Shown: positions 1-13,500 of the stretch, in pieces
Layout of the letters: each line of letters begins with the position of its first letter
How positions within the stretch are numbered: the stretch's first letter is position 1
DNA from: Ganoderma boninense
Lineage: Eukaryota > Basidiomycota > Agaricomycetes > Polyporales > Polyporaceae
Length of the DNA stretch: 64,000 nt
Direction of reading: 5' to 3'
Assembly: GCA_002900995.3 (NCBI GenBank)
Contig: CM035311.1
Span: 806,001-870,000 of the forward strand
Notes under the pieces: generated by a model
Seen by the model: only the letters and a program-made list of their open reading frames with translations
What the model was told of the DNA's origin: nothing
Databases searched by the model: none
Translations under genes and position numbers: made by a program

Positions 1-1286
1 GTCGCGGGGTCAATGACGTCGCTGTCCGGGCCTTGCTGGATGTACAGGCGCACGCGGTTGTGCTCGCGCGGGATGATGAAGAGCGTGCCGTCGTGCGAGT
101 GGACGAACGACTGCGCGCGGACGTCCGGGAAGTCCGTGTCGGGCACCATGTCCACCACGCCCCAGATCGAGTCTGCGGAAGGAGAAGGTGAGGGGAGGGA
201 CACGTCTCAGCGAATGTGCGCGCCAGAGAGGATGGAAGTACCTGCCTGTGTTGTCGCCTTTCATGTGGATGCCGAGCGTCTTGCGGACCCACGAGTGCGC
301 GCCTGTCGCTTTGGATGAGTGGGGCTCCGCGGTACTGGTGACGGAGCGGTCTGGATGACGCATACATACCGTCCGATCCGAGGAGGAACTTGGTGTGCAC
401 GACCTCGACGTCGTCGCTCTCCAGGTTCTTCAAAGTCACCTGTTCCACTAGTTGTTAGTTTGAGGAAGGAAGCCGCGCCCCAGGCCGATGCACAAACCCG
501 CCTTCGAAATATGCTCGGTAGGATCCTGTCGCCTGTGGGGATCCTGCAAGAACTCTATGGTAGTCGGGATAGTCGAGCGCTCGACTGTGAGCCCCTTCTC
601 AGCCATAGCTTCGAGGAAGACGTCTTCGATGGCGCCTTGGTGGAGGGTTATCTACATGTAGACATGACAAAGTCAGTCGGCAAATAGTGCATGACGGTGA
701 ACGATGCAAAACTCGCTCCAAATAGCCAACGTGAAGTTGGAGCGTTGACCGCTCCAGTGCTCGTCGTTCTCTGATGACGCATGGTCGTCAATAGGGAGCT
801 ATACTTCCGACTACCGCAACACACCTCGATACCGCCATTGGGACCCGGGTTGTAGAACGTCTACAAGTGCAGTGAAACGTACCACGATTAGCGGATGCCA
901 ATGACGAAAGCCAGAGCGGGCAGCAACTTACCGACTTGTGAAGGTGTTCGCCGCGCCTGAACATCTTATCTGTGAGAGAAGAGCCGTAGCTCTGAGTTCT
1001 GCAGTGAGCCGGAGAACAAAACAAGAACAGACTACAGGGTTCTCACATGCATAATCTCCAGCGAGCGAGGCTGGCAGCCGTCTGCCTGGCCTGCCTTAAG
1101 CCCTTCAGGGCTGTGAAGGTGTTAGCGCGTGATACGTGCAGTGAAGGTGATGTCCTACCGTTTGTCTACAATCCGAACGTTCACGCCAGCCTGGATGAGT
1201 GCGTTCGCGCACATCACGCCCGCAGGCCCGGCGCCGACGATGAGGACGTCGACGTGACTCTCCTTTGCGACTGTTGAACCAGACAT
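1..1286 (-). CDS. phenol 2-monooxygenase-like FAD protein (copy C), 3' part missing at window edge
   Basis: The minus-strand exons read as the N-terminal two thirds of a class A flavoprotein aromatic hydroxylase, which uses FAD and NADPH to hydroxylate phenol-type rings. The start at 1286 is followed by the Rossmann FAD motif GAGPAG and then VRIVDK. Exons placed by eye: 1159-1286, 1047-1110, 932-991, 825-860, 713-770, 502-651, 370-439, 246-302 and <1-172. Exon 246-302 encodes GAHSWVRK and exon <1-172 starts with DSIWGVVD, both matching two complete paralogues near 46-53 kb. Two introns appear to use GC donors (after 502 and after 246 on the coding strand). The second and third exons are more diverged than in the paralogues: GQADGCQPRS replaces GHADGIHPRT. 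The C-terminal thioredoxin-like domain lies outside the window. The family is clear; the substrate is unknown. Confidence 0.88.
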
Positions 1287-3133
1287 CTGTGAGAGGAAGC
1301 AGGAGGGTACCGATGTTGCCCCAAGTTACCCCAGATAACCTTTTTAAGTCACAGAGAACATTGTCCTGCAGGAAAAATCGGTCATAGAAATGACGAAGAG
1401 GTTGCGCGTCATCCATGCGAGCCTAATGGCCTCGTTCGTAAGCCTCCGTGCAGAACCATGTTGGGCTTTACCGACGTACTGCGGCGACAGGGCGGAGCGC
1501 CTTGTATCGTATTGTGTTCAGCGTTTGCTCCCCATGGCTTGACGAATATCAGTTACGAAGTGGGCACAAACGCCCTGTTCAAGCGACAGGGTGCGACGCT
1601 GTACCGTAATCAGAACAATGTTAGAAGAAAAAAGATGCGTAAATGGAGAAAAAGAATCCGTGCCTGCACGTGGGGGCTCATTGTTGCTGACGATGGCTAA
1701 TCACGAGGAGTACAGGGTTTATATGCGTCTGATCAGCCGGGGTTCCACGTTTGTAGGGCGGGAGTTCAACGTTTCAACACATGCCTTCTCACCCGAAAAG
1801 AGGCCATTCACTGACCCCTTGCGGGAGCCTCGACCTCCTCCAGGTTTCTGTCTGGGCATCCTCTCAGATTGTGGTGTTATTTCAAGCGCATTACGCTCAC
1901 CTTGCGTAATGAGCGGAAAACGCGGGAACAACCTACAGTAAGTCAGCAAGAAACACGCAAAGAAGGAGTTGACGTTAATAAGTGTCCGCTGTCTGCGGCT
2001 TGAAAGATCTCGGACTCACTAGATATGCAAAACCTTCGACCAGTGCAATCCTCCGTTGTTGGGATAGATTGAGAACATCCGCAAAGCTGATACTGCTGTA
2101 TTGACCTTGAATTCGGTCGACTTCAGAGAGTTATTTGAAGGTAAACCAGAGCGCGACTCGGCAAGGGTCAGACGCGCTCCGGCTATTGCCGCAAACTAGT
2201 CCGGGGCGCCCTGATCAATGCCTTGTTTATGAGTCTTGGTTTTCAATGAGCCTGAATGACCTTTTCGCTCACCCATCCAAGGCCTTCTCTCCGGACTCCT
2301 GCTCGATTCCACCACAGAATATGAGCAGGGTGAACATTTCTGGTATCCTACACCTCCCTCGGCGCCGACTTGGGTTCAGCGATTCGGCCATTGCTGAATG
2401 TATGTTCGCAACATTACCTCGATACTGTCATGTCTGTTGTTCATCCTTGAGGATGCCTGACAACTTCGCCGCACTGCGTAAGCCCTAGCTTTTGTTGACG
2501 AATGCGTGTCTCACGAGCTTCGCTATCGCTATCTTCAGAGCGCTGATGACACTGATGCAAGCGGCATGCAACCCAAGTACTTATCTGCCACTCTAACTCT
2601 CACCGTTTGACGGTTGTCTGAGGGAGCTCGTCCCCCCGGCCCCATTGTAGTGTGGCCAATACCTGCGTGATGGTCTGCCATCCGCAAACCTGTGGGCTGG
2701 ACGTGATCATTCCCAGCACGACGCCAGGCCACCTGGCGCATGCTTCCTCTGTCTCCTTAATGGTACCGGAGCCTTCCGCGCCGTGGCTTCTTTGAAGCTC
2801 CTTCCCCTACCAAAGTCCGATCCGCCGGTATCGCATCCGCCAGTGCCTGCTTCTCCCTCTCAGCAGACCCGAATACACCGTCCAGCAAACAAGGTTCACC
2901 GGTGGACTTTGTTCGTCAGTTTCCGTTTTCGAGCTGCGTTTGTCTCACAGACCCTGCAGATTGCAGTTAATCAGCAACAGCTGGAGTCGGAGCATTGCTT
3001 CCGGGATATCCTCCGTCTGTTCGCGACCTGTGCACGACGACTCTTACAGCACCCAGAGGAGCTCCTCGCGACGCTTTGTCTTCGTTCACTGCGCATGGGC
3101 TGAGCGACACCCCTCGCAAGTCTTCGTGCAGTC
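1287..3133. other. intergenic, no gene recognised
   Basis: Short open frames only, without splice-consistent continuation or recognisable motifs. It holds the upstream regions of the divergent monooxygenase copy C (minus) and the first DUF6533 gene (plus). Confidence 0.5.
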
Positions 3134-4964
3134 ATGTCCCCCTCAGTTACGGTGGCAGAGTACGCAGCAGTGTACGTACCTCTTCGACTTTCGCAACGTC
3201 CAATCACTGACATTTTCGGCCTTGAAGGGTTGTAGATAACTATTGCGAGGTCGCAGCTGCAGGTGGGTGACTAGTGTCGTGCAGCGCTGCGTCTGGCTGA
3301 TTAACCTAATGTCCGCTTTGACTGCGAATGCGTATCCTAGCCCTTGTCATCTACGAGTCCATCATTATTACTGGCCAAGAGGCGCGATACTTCTGGTCCG
3401 AACGGCTCACGGGGGCCGCCGTCTTGTTCTACCTGAACAAGTATCTTACCCTCTTGTCCTTCGTCTATACGATGTGCGGGTTTGTCACAGGGATATCGAA
3501 CAAGGTGCGTCGATATCGTTTTAAGTGTGAACCGACTGCGACCATCATTACACTCAACTAATCCCCTGTCACAGACGTAAGTTGTCGTGGTCAACGTAAG
3601 CGTCGGAGAGCTCACTCCCCAAACAACCGTAGCTGTACAGCCATCGTGCAGTCGACATACGTCATGGAGATGTTGGTGTACCTTCCTTGGGCAGGCGAGT
3701 CTGAGAGTCGTTTTCCACGTCCGCCTTCTTCTCACCCTAGCTTTCCTGGACTGTAGCGTTTTCTGGCTTGCGCGCCCTCGCCCTGTCCAGGAAGTGGGCA
3801 TTGGCATTTTTTATTTTCTGCGTATCTTTGGTCCCCATCGGAGTGAACTGGGTGCGAGATAAACCTCCTTCTTTCGTGCATAGTACCGTGCTGACATATC
3901 CTCGTGATTGGCTTGAAGGCGAACTTTTGGTACGGCGACTACGGCGTGAACGTCGCCTTGCTAGGCTGCGTCAGCGACGAGCGTACTCCCGTCTCAGTAA
4001 CCAAACAGTCAGATTAGTTTTCCATGAATCGCAGGTTTCATATGCTCATGTCTGCGACAGATGTATGCACCGTCCGTGTTGAATCGGTGCCGTGCTCACG
4101 CCTGACGTATACTTGCTTTCCCCCCAGTTACGATCGCGTCCCGAGTATCTCTGATCGTCGCAGACTGCTTGCTCATTTTCATCACTTGGTTCTCGGTCTC
4201 GAGACCACAACATGTCCAGATGCGGAAGAACACGTTCGCGACAGTTCTGCTGCGAGATGGTGAGTAGGCCGCATCCGCCTGTCGGACGTTCAAATTCGGC
4301 ACTGACAGTTTGCGTAGGGCTGATCTACTTCGTGTGAGGAACATAGAGCGCGCTATACCTCACGGACGTCCTCGACTGACGTCTTTCCTAGGTCTCTACT
4401 GATGCTGAACTCGTTGCACCTCATCCTCACCATGCTATCCGAGGTGCGCTCGCGCCTTTCTCCTTCAACAGCCCTCACTTGCTGACACTGTGTGCCTCGC
4501 AGTCAAACATTCCCTCCCTGCAAGACGCGAGCTTCGTCTCTCTCTTCGCCGAACCGTGCATAGCCTCGTCATCCTCAGGCCCTCTCCTACACTGTCGCTC
4601 ACCTCCGTTCCGCAGGCTGACGACGATCCTGGTCTCGCGCTTCCTCCTGCACCTGCAGTCCGCGAAGCACAAGTCGACTGATGTCTACGACACGGCTTTC
4701 GGGATGACCAGCTCGCGCTCGACGTCGATCGTCTTCGACCGCGTCATCGGCTCGCTCGACCAGTCGCTCTCCGTGGACGACTTCCTCGGCCTCGTCGACT
4801 CGGATGACGATGTCGACATCGCCCCCAAGGACTCGTCGAAGGAGTACGGGGCCCGCGGTGGGGATGCGCACTGGGGGAACTGCGAGTCGCCGATGTCCAA
4901 GGGTAGGTACGAAGTGTTCGAGCTGCCCGTGCGATCCCCGTCGATCGGCAACGAGGAGGTGTGA
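3134..4964 (+). CDS. DUF6533 multi-pass membrane protein 1
   Basis: This is a member of the agaricomycete DUF6533 family, integral membrane proteins of unknown function. The start MSPSVTVAEY at 3134 is joined through small exons (3134-3171, 3228-3262, 3341-3504, 3652-3694, 3757-3851) to the diagnostic block YESIIITGQEARYFW and the hydrophobic LFYLNKYLTLLSF. Later exons give LALSRKWALAF, then GVNVALLGC, a TIASRVSLIVADCLLIF helix, LNSLHLILTML and the conserved end LVSRFLLHLQ. An acidic Ser/Asp-rich cytosolic tail follows to the stop at 4962-4964. The intron after 3694 looks like a GC-AG intron, because only GCGAGT keeps the frame between LPWA and the following AFSGL. About seven membrane helices are expected. 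The same-strand neighbour at 6262 is a paralogue. Middle exon edges are less certain than the ends. Confidence 0.85.
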
Positions 4965-6261
4965 TGCGTTCGGGCGATACCGTGAAACTCGCAGCTTGAA
5001 AGCTTGAATGAAGGCTTAAGCACTCGCCAGTGTACCATTAACAACGCTTACTTACTTTCTAAGTTTCTTTCGTGCACGCTACCGCCGCGTCTGGCGTTCT
5101 TATCTTTCCGTAGACGCTTTGCACAAACCGTTGCCGAAGAATTGACGGATTCAGGGCGTCCCGCCCTTGAGAATGTCTGCCACAGAGGCGAATATTGCAT
5201 CAGAATCGCAAGGATCGACAGTGCAGAGGTTCCACCAATACCTACTAATACCTCAGTGAGTCTCGCTCTGGCCGTGGCAGCTGAGAGATTTCGCGACGAC
5301 CGGTGTGGCTGCTGCAAGCGTCTTCAGAAAAGACCATTGCCGCCGGGAACTCGTTTCGGCAAAGTGCGACGCACGCGATATGTCGCGGGATGGACTGCCA
5401 CCCAGCTGCCACCGCTGCGTCAAGACTCAATCCACTCACAGAAAGTCTGACTAGCAAGGAAGTTCCGCCAATGTTCCATTTTACAATATCGACACGCAGG
5501 CGATGGACCCAATCAAAGCTGCTTTCCGTTCTACTTAGGTCTGCACACAGGCTATTAATGGTCGAAACTTGTTTCCCGACAGCTCGACATGTCAACAACA
5601 CCATGGGCGGATCGGCTCAGCACATGGCATGCTCTTCGAACTGCCAAACCTGCCAGCCACCACCGCCGGCAACGTCGCCAAGGGAGCGTCTTGACATCAC
5701 TTATCTCTTGACGTCGTCAGTATGTCGTATTGGTGCGCATCATCGCCTTAAACAGCGTAGTTTATACCTGACTATCATCTAGTGTGAGAGGCGCTATTCA
5801 AACCCACAACGCTATCGTGGTTTTTCCCTTGTGGACTCTCGTCTACAGCTGGACTCTGCTAGAACGGCCCATTACCTGACCCAGGGACTGTCGAAGACGA
5901 CTGAATAGCCCACGAATATCATCGACTTTCAGCTCAGTGTGGGATGCTGTATAGGCTTCCAGGATCGTCTTCGCCCGTAGCGCATAATGCTGCATTTCGG
6001 CGATAAGCAACCGATCTTCGGGGTGTCATTCCAATGGATGGATACTGGAGCTGCCCTTTCCTGTACACGGATGGCGACCGATAGGACCCTATAGGCCCTC
6101 CTCGTGTTCCGCACTTTGACGCTGTACAACGAGCAATATAAGGCCAATCGAGCGTGACAGACGCACTCAAGGCGCGGACGTCCGGTACTTTATACACCGT
6201 ACGGTCTCGCGACCCACGCCTCGCAGCCTCCGGAATTAGTGGCAGTGTCGCCGCCGTCAAC
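4965..6261. other. intergenic, no gene recognised
   Basis: This is the 1.3-kb spacer between two same-strand DUF6533 genes. The frames present have no recognisable domain and no convincing splice structure. Confidence 0.5.
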
Positions 6262-8081
6262 ATGCCCACCGTCACGATCACCGAGGCTGGCCTCCGGACC
6301 ATGTACGTCTCGAGATCCTCTACCTCGCATGCCGCTTACGCTGGGAAATGGATGTTGATATTGAAGCTGGCATTTCCTGCAGCTTCACGAACGTCGACTT
6401 TGTCGGCGCCGCGGTGTCCAGTGAGTGTTGAGTCATCGGTGCTGCACACCCGTCGTGCTTCGCCTTGGGCTGACGGGATACGCAGCGATGCTCGTGTACG
6501 AGTACTTCATCACCTTTGGAGACGAGGTCAGGTACTTCTGGAAGCGGCGGTCGCTGGGCCCGTCGGTGCTGTTCTACTTGAACAGATACCTCAACCTTAT
6601 CCTCGCTATATTCCAACTAATTGTCCTCAATCCCGCATACCATCGATCGCCTGAGGTACGTCGTTCTCCATACCCACAGCACAGCGAAGCGTCTCGTGTT
6701 GACCCGTTGATGTAGAGGTTCGAGGGCTATATCGCGTTCAGCGTCGACGCTGTATCTTACGGGCTCTATGTCTAGGTGTATGAAGGAGATGCCGACGTTG
6801 TTCGTGCTGGAGGTGCTAGGATCGTTCCCTTGGGGAGGTAAGCCAATGTTCGCTCTCTCCACCCTCGTAGCTGCCTTACAGCTCCTCGCAGCGTTTTCTG
6901 CAATGCGCGCATATGCGCTCAGTCAAAATATCCCATTATCGCTCCTTATATTCCTGTTGTCGCTGGTGCCGATCATGATGAACTTCGTGAGTCTGCCATC
7001 TGCTCTGTCGTGTCCATGAAGGATCTCATGGCGTTCCGTAGGCATGCTTCAAGTTCGGGCTGGGGGGATACTCTGTGCCCATTGTCAGTTGTGTTGGCTA
7101 CAACAAAATACCACCGTTTCTTTCGCACAGGTACGAGGAGGCTCAAGCCCACTGTTTTCTTTGAATTCTATCTGACGTACTGTCCTACAGATGTGGGTGG
7201 GAGTGCTGGCCCCGTGATAGCCCTAATGACTGACTGTGCTTTGGTCTATCAGTCACCATCTCTGCTCGACTCTGCGTCATCCTCGCCGACGCACTCCTCC
7301 TGATTACCACATGGACTCGCCTATATCAGCAACGGAAGCTCAATCGTCTACGGGATGGCCCGAAAGAGCTCACCCTCTCGGACGTCATCCTTCGCGACGG
7401 TTAGTCGGACATAGTTACAACTCACCGAATGTTCTAACTCCAGTGCTGCAGGGACCATATACTTCCTGTACGCCGCATTCTTCCCGTCCACGAACCACTG
7501 AGCTGATCAGCTGGCATCCAGGATCATGCTCCTCCTCAATTGCTTACACATCGCCTTCACGCTCGTCTCTGTGGGTCCAACTGCCTCCCGTCTTCGCGTG
7601 GATTCTCACTTCGACCAATGCAGATATTCAGCGGCGTCGCCTCCCTGCAGCCCTTGAGCTCAGTCAGCATCTTCGTCACGCCGTACGCCCACCTTCTCGC
7701 CAGCCGTCCATGCCCAGAGCCGTCCTGACTGCTGACGCGCGCGCGCACGCTCTATCTATCACGCCCAGGCTCACCGCGATCCTCGTCTCGCGCTTCATCA
7801 TCCACCTGCAGGCCGCCGACCGCCAGGCGCCGCGCCACGGGCTGTGGCCCGACTCGCAGGCGCCGTCCGCCGACGTCGAGACGCGGATGAGCTCGCTCGT
7901 CTTCGAGAGCGTGATCGGGTCCATCCGGTGCGAGCTCGAGCCCGAGGACATCATCGGCTCGAAGGGCGGGAGCACAACGTCTGAGTATGAGCATGAGGAG
8001 GAGTACTCGCTCGGAGAGCGCACCGGGCCCACGGCCGCGGAGGATGCGCCGTGTGCGCCCGGTGGTGACGTTAAAGGATGA
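6262..8081 (+). CDS. DUF6533 multi-pass membrane protein 2
   Basis: A second DUF6533 protein of unknown function. Exon 1 (6262-6302, MPTVTITEAG) joins 6383-6420 and 6486 to about 6655. The last carries the family signature YEYFITFGDEVRYFW and LFYLNRYLNLILA. Later pieces are 6776-6837 (VLEVLGSFPWG, the counterpart of MLVYLPWA in copy 1), 6871-6986 (AMRAYALSQN plus a membrane helix ending MMNF), then a loop with FGLGGYSVPIV, the helix VTISARLCVILADALLL, LRDG, TIYFL, LNCLHIAFTLVS and the terminal block LVSRFIIHLQ. The tail is acidic and ends at 8079-8081. The gene follows copy 1 on the same strand, and the shared exon order points to tandem duplication. Confidence 0.85.
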
Positions 8082-8879
8082 ACTCGACGACTTGGGGGTG
8101 GGGGTGGGGATTGTGTAACGTTCGAGCCTGTTTTGTGGATCGGAAGGGGGACGGCCGATCTTTCCGCCCTTCCGGGGATACCCTTGTACTCATCGCTGGA
8201 ATTTCTGTACAAGTATTCGCAGGCCGTTGCTCCCCACTGAGTCCCCAGGTGCCAACTAGCGCCCATCTTACTGTTGTTACTTACTTCAGCGCTTAATTGT
8301 TGTTGTTGGTATCGTGCTTTGGTGATTAAGTTGTACTTGACTGCGAACCACCATCCTCTCAGCGTGGCATTGCGATTGCTGGTCCACCTCCCCTCCGCCC
8401 AGGTACAGGTCAATTTTTTAGAGTTTGCTGCCGATGAACAGCGCCGATCGTTGAATTGCACTATAGTACTTAGGGCGGCACGATCGACGACCCCAAAACG
8501 GTCGGTAAAGTTTGCATTATGTCCGTCGTGCGCGGGGACACGTACTGACCGCTTGGGTCTCCGCCTGCAACAGCCAAGGAGTGCCTTATCGGGCACTCAT
8601 TCCAGCCTGCATCTCGTTGGCACACACCGCAACCGGGCGGCTTCGCGCACTCTCAACTCCTCCGGGACCGTATACTAGCCTTCAGCCTTCTGGGTTAGCA
8701 GCCAAGCCCGATCACCCTCAACAAGAATAGATACACCCAGAACATGCTGAACATCCGCCTCGCACGGGTGCGTGTACCATGCGGACCTCCTATATGCGTA
8801 TTGCAACCTTACCGACCTTGGAATATGCACACTTGGGTCCGAATCTGGCCTTTCCCGGCGAAATCGACCATGTCCGTGA
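8082..8879. other. intergenic, promoter side of NAA10
   Basis: About 0.8 kb between DUF6533 copy 2 and NAA10. I see no supported gene or RNA in it. Confidence 0.5.
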
Positions 8880-9692
8880 ATGTCCATCTCGCAGGTAGAA
8901 GACCTTACGGCAATGCAGGCCTGCAACCTGCAAAATCTCCCGGAGAACTACACGATGCGTTACTGTACGCTTCAGGAGCTCGCCTCCGAGATCTCAGAAG
9001 CCCGCGACGGGTGTCTGACAGCAATCGTGGCTCACCGCAGATCTCTTCTATCTCCTCTCGCACCCACAGCTTTCTTACGTGGCGGAAGAGGGCGGACGGA
9101 TCGTCGGGTACATCCTCGCTAGAATGTGAGTGTCTGTCTGCACTTCGTCTCCCGCTACCGAACTCCGAGCTTCCATCGCCGCGCAAACCATGGCGCTACG
9201 GACACCCGATGCTAATACCCCCGGGCCATGCTCGCAATGAATACGATCGCTAGGGACGACGACGGAGGCGACGAAGAGGAGGCACACGGGCACGTCGTCT
9301 CCATTTCTGTCTTGCGCTCGTACCGCCGGCTCGGGCTCGCGAAGCGGCTCATGATTCAGTCCCGTACGTCAACCCGTATCCACTTGTACGTGCCGTGCAC
9401 CTGACGGAGAGGTGCAGAACAGGCGATGGCGAGCGTGTACAACGCCGCCTACGTGATGCTGCACGTCCGGAAGTCGAACCGCGCTGCGATCGGGCTGTAT
9501 CGAGACACGCTGGGCTTCCGGGTGCACGAGACCGAGAAGAGCTACTGTGCGTGTCGTGTTCGCTGCCCCTCTGCTTGCGTGTGGCCAGCCTCCTGACGGC
9601 TAGTACTTACACGATATTCATGCTTTTGCGCAGATGCGGATGGGGAGGATGCGTACGTGATGCGATGCACCCTGAAAAAGGACACGACGTGA
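8880..9692 (+). CDS. NAA10: N-terminal acetyltransferase A catalytic subunit (Naa10/Ard1)
   Basis: Catalytic subunit of the ribosome-associated NatA complex, which with the Naa15 auxiliary subunit acetylates N-termini such as Ser, Ala and Thr after methionine removal. Five exons: 8880-8964, 9041-9125, 9254-9363, 9418-9546 and 9634-9692, giving 155 aa with all phases closing. The start MSISQVEDLTAMQ leads into the family hallmark NLPENYTMRY. HPQLSYVAEE, GRIVGYILA, the acetyl-CoA loop RRLGLAKRLM and HVRKSNRAA.GLYRDTLGF complete the GNAT fold. The protein ends shortly after AYVMRCTLKK, so it lacks the long acidic C-terminal tail of animal and yeast orthologues. A charged DDDGGDEEE insertion sits before HGHVVSISV, as in other fungi. 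This is a housekeeping gene, and I am confident of its identity. Confidence 0.97.
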
Positions 9693-10577
9693 GGGATTAT
9701 AAAAAGCGCGAGGGGTCCTGAAATGGGGCGACGGATGGTTGGGGGTCTAGACCGGTCTCCGTCACGGTGAAGCATGTAGTAAGTACTTACTCTACGCCGC
9801 TCTGGTGCCGCCAAGGCAACACCACCCGCGTACGCCCACAAGAGAGGGGTGCCGGTGAAAGAAGGATGGGCCCTGTGGCACGAGTCAGCTGCGGCAAAGA
9901 CGGCGAGACGGAAGAAATCTCGGCTCAGGCCCCGGGCGGTGGCAGCGACAGCCAGCGTATATGATTGGCCGTGATGTCCCCGTTGTGCTGCACGGCGGTG
10001 CGCCCGTCGAAGTCGTAGGAAGACGAAGTTGAAGGCCGGCAGCGAACTGCGGCGAATGGCCGGGAGTGATCTGAGGAGACGGCCGTCGCGGGAGATCTGC
10101 AGTCGACTGTCGAGCTCGAGGATGTGCTCGCTCGCGCGGCGCAGCGGTAAGGAACGAGAATGACGTCACGGCGATATCCGGTGGCAGGGAGCGCGCGAGG
10201 GGGATAGGGAGGTCCGAGAAAGGTAGCCGGCCCATCAGGCTCTCACACTTTTACTGGCCTTCTCACCTTTCCCGCCGACTTCTCCCTCGAGCTCACCGGG
10301 CACCCTAACTGTCCCTGCCCGTCTGCGCTGGGCCCGGCCTCCTCGTCGTCGTCGTCGTCCGCCCCGCTGCCTCCTCCTCACACTTTCTGCTTTGGCTTCC
10401 CCGGTCCGTCCTCGTCTCCTGCTGCCGAGCGCGGTGCATCGTGCTGAGCTGGGCACGCGTCTACTGTATGCAGTTCCGCTCGGGGAACTCCTTCGCCTCC
10501 TGGACCGCCAGTGCGACGTCGACCAAACGCGATGACACGACGACCTCCGCCATGGTCCCGAGAAGACACGACCCGCC
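9693..10577. promoter_or_regulatory. upstream region of the histidine kinase gene, pyrimidine-rich
   Basis: I see no gene with support. From roughly 10240 to 10430 the plus strand is strongly C/T-rich, which in filamentous fungi is common just upstream of transcription starts. I infer that this is the promoter and 5' leader of the kinase starting at 10578. Confidence 0.4.
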
Positions 10578-13500
10578 ATGGACGTCCGCCTCCCCACAGA
10601 CGGCCTCCCGCCCCCCGTCTCCTTCCCGTCCGACATGAGCTCCCCCAGCCGCCCCTTGCGGCATAAGAAGAACGCCCGCGTGTCCGCAGGGCTCCGCGTC
10701 CACTGGGACCGCTTCGTCCGCAAGCTCGGGTCCGGCACCGCGCCCTCGAGCTCGTCCAACTTCGACGAGAGCGTCGGCGAGAGTTCGGGCTACCCGCGCT
10801 CGCGCATAGGGGGCCCCGTCACGGAGGTGCAGCTGCCGGCGGACGACCGCGTGGACGAGGTCGTCGTCGACCGCGAGTGGTCCGACGAGATCAAGAGCAG
10901 CTCGGTCACACACTCGGAGCATGGTGGCACCCCGGACAAGTCGGGCAGCAATCACCTGGGCGGGACGAACACCGACCGCGACTCGTTCGCGATCCGCCCG
11001 GATGGCTTCTGGGGGTCGTGCAGGCTGCTTATCTTCCTCCGGTGGAGGCTGTGGCCCGCGTCGTACGGGTTTTTCAGCACGAAGTTTCTGGACGACAAGT
11101 CGGAGATGCATTATAACAAGGAGAACTGGTTTTTGCGAAAGGTGCGTTTCTTTGTCGTTCGTTGGGGCGCGTCGCACGTTCGTACGCATTGCGCTTCGAG
11201 GAGGGTGCTATCATGGGACGTGAGTGTGGGGTATGCCTGGTTGGACACGGTTGGCCTCCCGCGTAGTTCTCCTGGCTCTGGCCACCGCTTCGACCTGTCA
11301 GATAGGGTTGAGCTTCGCCTTCTATTGTCACTATGAAACCCTATCCCATCGCGAGGGCCCGTCATGCATTCATCGCGCATATACTTGCCAGGCTTTGCTA
11401 GCAGCGAGCTCTGTCTTTGCCTCTCGCCTTGGGCATGCAGGACAGCAATCGACGGGCTGCCAGCGTCTCATACCCATCAAGTAACGCTCCTGCCTTGTTT
11501 TCTTCGGGGATGATAGCCTCCTAGGACTTTGCCCTACGACCAGGGTCTGTAGAGTCTTGGGAAGTATCCAACTTTCTATCTTTATCGTCCAGTGCTATGC
11601 CGTAACCGAATCGTTTCATATCCCGCATGCTTCCCCTCGTCTCGTGTAGCTGGTGAACTGACTGCATGTTGTGCTGCCCACAGAACCTTGCTCTTTGGTC
11701 TTCGGCTTTCCTCATCATAAACTGGGCGTTCGGCATTGGATTCATAACACGTCCACTGCTCCTCGCGGATCAGATTTTCCTTTACGGTCTCGCGCCCGCT
11801 TTCAGCTTTGTCATTTCGCCCATGGTTATCTACGATTGGCCTCGGGATCGGACGTTAATTTACCAGGTCGTTCTCGTGCTCTCTGTCTGGATATGGTCCG
11901 TGTACCAGATCCTCTTCATGTGAGTACCCAGTTCAACCGCCATCAAGTAACGGCTGTTCATACATTCTCCAGCTATTTGTGTGGCTACTACAATCATTCA
12001 CGCTCCCACTTCGGCTGCAACGGGAAGGACTTCTTGACGCTGTTTTAGTAAGAGAGATGTCGCCGCTTGGGCTACAGGCGTTGCACTAACGATCCTACCC
12101 GACAGCTATACGTCGGCGCTGCAGACGATCGCCCTCTTTGGGCTGAAACTGCATAGGTTTCCTGCAATGCTCGGCGCTTCCGTATTCTTTATATTGTAAG
12201 TTGCCGCCCAGCTAGTCTAAAGCCAGGAACGTTCTGACTTTGTTCTCAACAAGGGCGTGCGTGCTCATCCTCCCTGACCGGCCGTCGTTTGTGCGGAGTG
12301 CGTAATCCTTGAATATTCACCGCAGCGTGGAGATTTGATTGTGTTCACCTCCGTGCTTCTCTTCTGCAGATCTGGTAAACTTCGTGTTCTTCCAAGGCTT
12401 CCTGCTCTATATCCATTATATGCGCGAAAACGTCAGTTTGGATTTTTTTTACTCGCATTCGATGCGCGTCTTCAGAGGGCTCACGAGATGTGACAGGCCG
12501 AAAGGCGGTTGTACACCTTACGCGATCAACTCAAGGTGCAATTTCGCGCGACACAGAAGGCACAGGTCAATGAGCGCAAGGCGTCAGATTCGAAACGCCG
12601 CCTCACGTCGTACGTCTTCCATGAGGTTCGCGTGCCTCTCAACACTGCGCGTACGTTGCATCTTCGTGTCTGCATAGATGTCACGATTGCTGACTATATG
12701 CGCCATATCGTACAGTCTTGGCTGTGCAGAACATGCAAGCCTCTGGCACGGTGACCCAGGACATCGAGTTCAAGGCGCTTGAAGGCAGTCTGAGCATGAT
12801 GTCCAAGGTTCTCAACGACGTCCTGGACTTGTACGTGTATCCCTTCAATCTCCGAGTTCCAGGTGCTGATGGCGACCGTCAAGTAACCGCATGGACAGCG
12901 GACGTTTTGAGTCCGTGCTGAAGCCGTACAAGTTCCACCAGGTCATGCGGTCGCTCTTCGTACCGCTGAGGATGGCGACAGACGCGCGGAAACTGGAGTT
13001 CGTCACGGACCTCGACCACACCATCGATGAAGTGCGTGCCTGTTTATTCTATACTCCTTGGACGCCGGACTGATCGGTATAATTAGGTGGCGCGGAGAGC
13101 GCTGTATGAAGCGATGAATGAGCGTGAGGACGAGATTGAGGCCAGGCTGAAGAAGCATCCGGAAGAGGATGGCATCGTCGTGGGCGACGAAACGCGGCTG
13201 AGGCAGGTCATCACCAACCTCGCGAGGTGCGTGTGTTTCCTGTTAGCGCTCTCTGAGTCGATGTATGCGCGGTTTTTAACACTGACGTCCATATAGCAAT
13301 GCGTGCAAGTTTACCTCGGGAGGTGGGAAGCTCACGATCAGGACCAAGCTGGTCATCCCGGATTTGAATCCCGTGGACGACGACGTACCAGACGAGGCGG
13401 ATCCAAATGGGTGTTCAGTCCGCGACGCCACCGCGCCAGAGTGCAATGGTGTCTCTAGTGAGGACTGCGAGCCGAGGCCGAGTCTTGCGGACGGCCCGGA

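Noticed and set aside
10235..11189. Minus-strand frames of 174 and 242 aa
   Set aside because: They overlap the leader and first exon of the histidine kinase on the opposite strand and show no domain.
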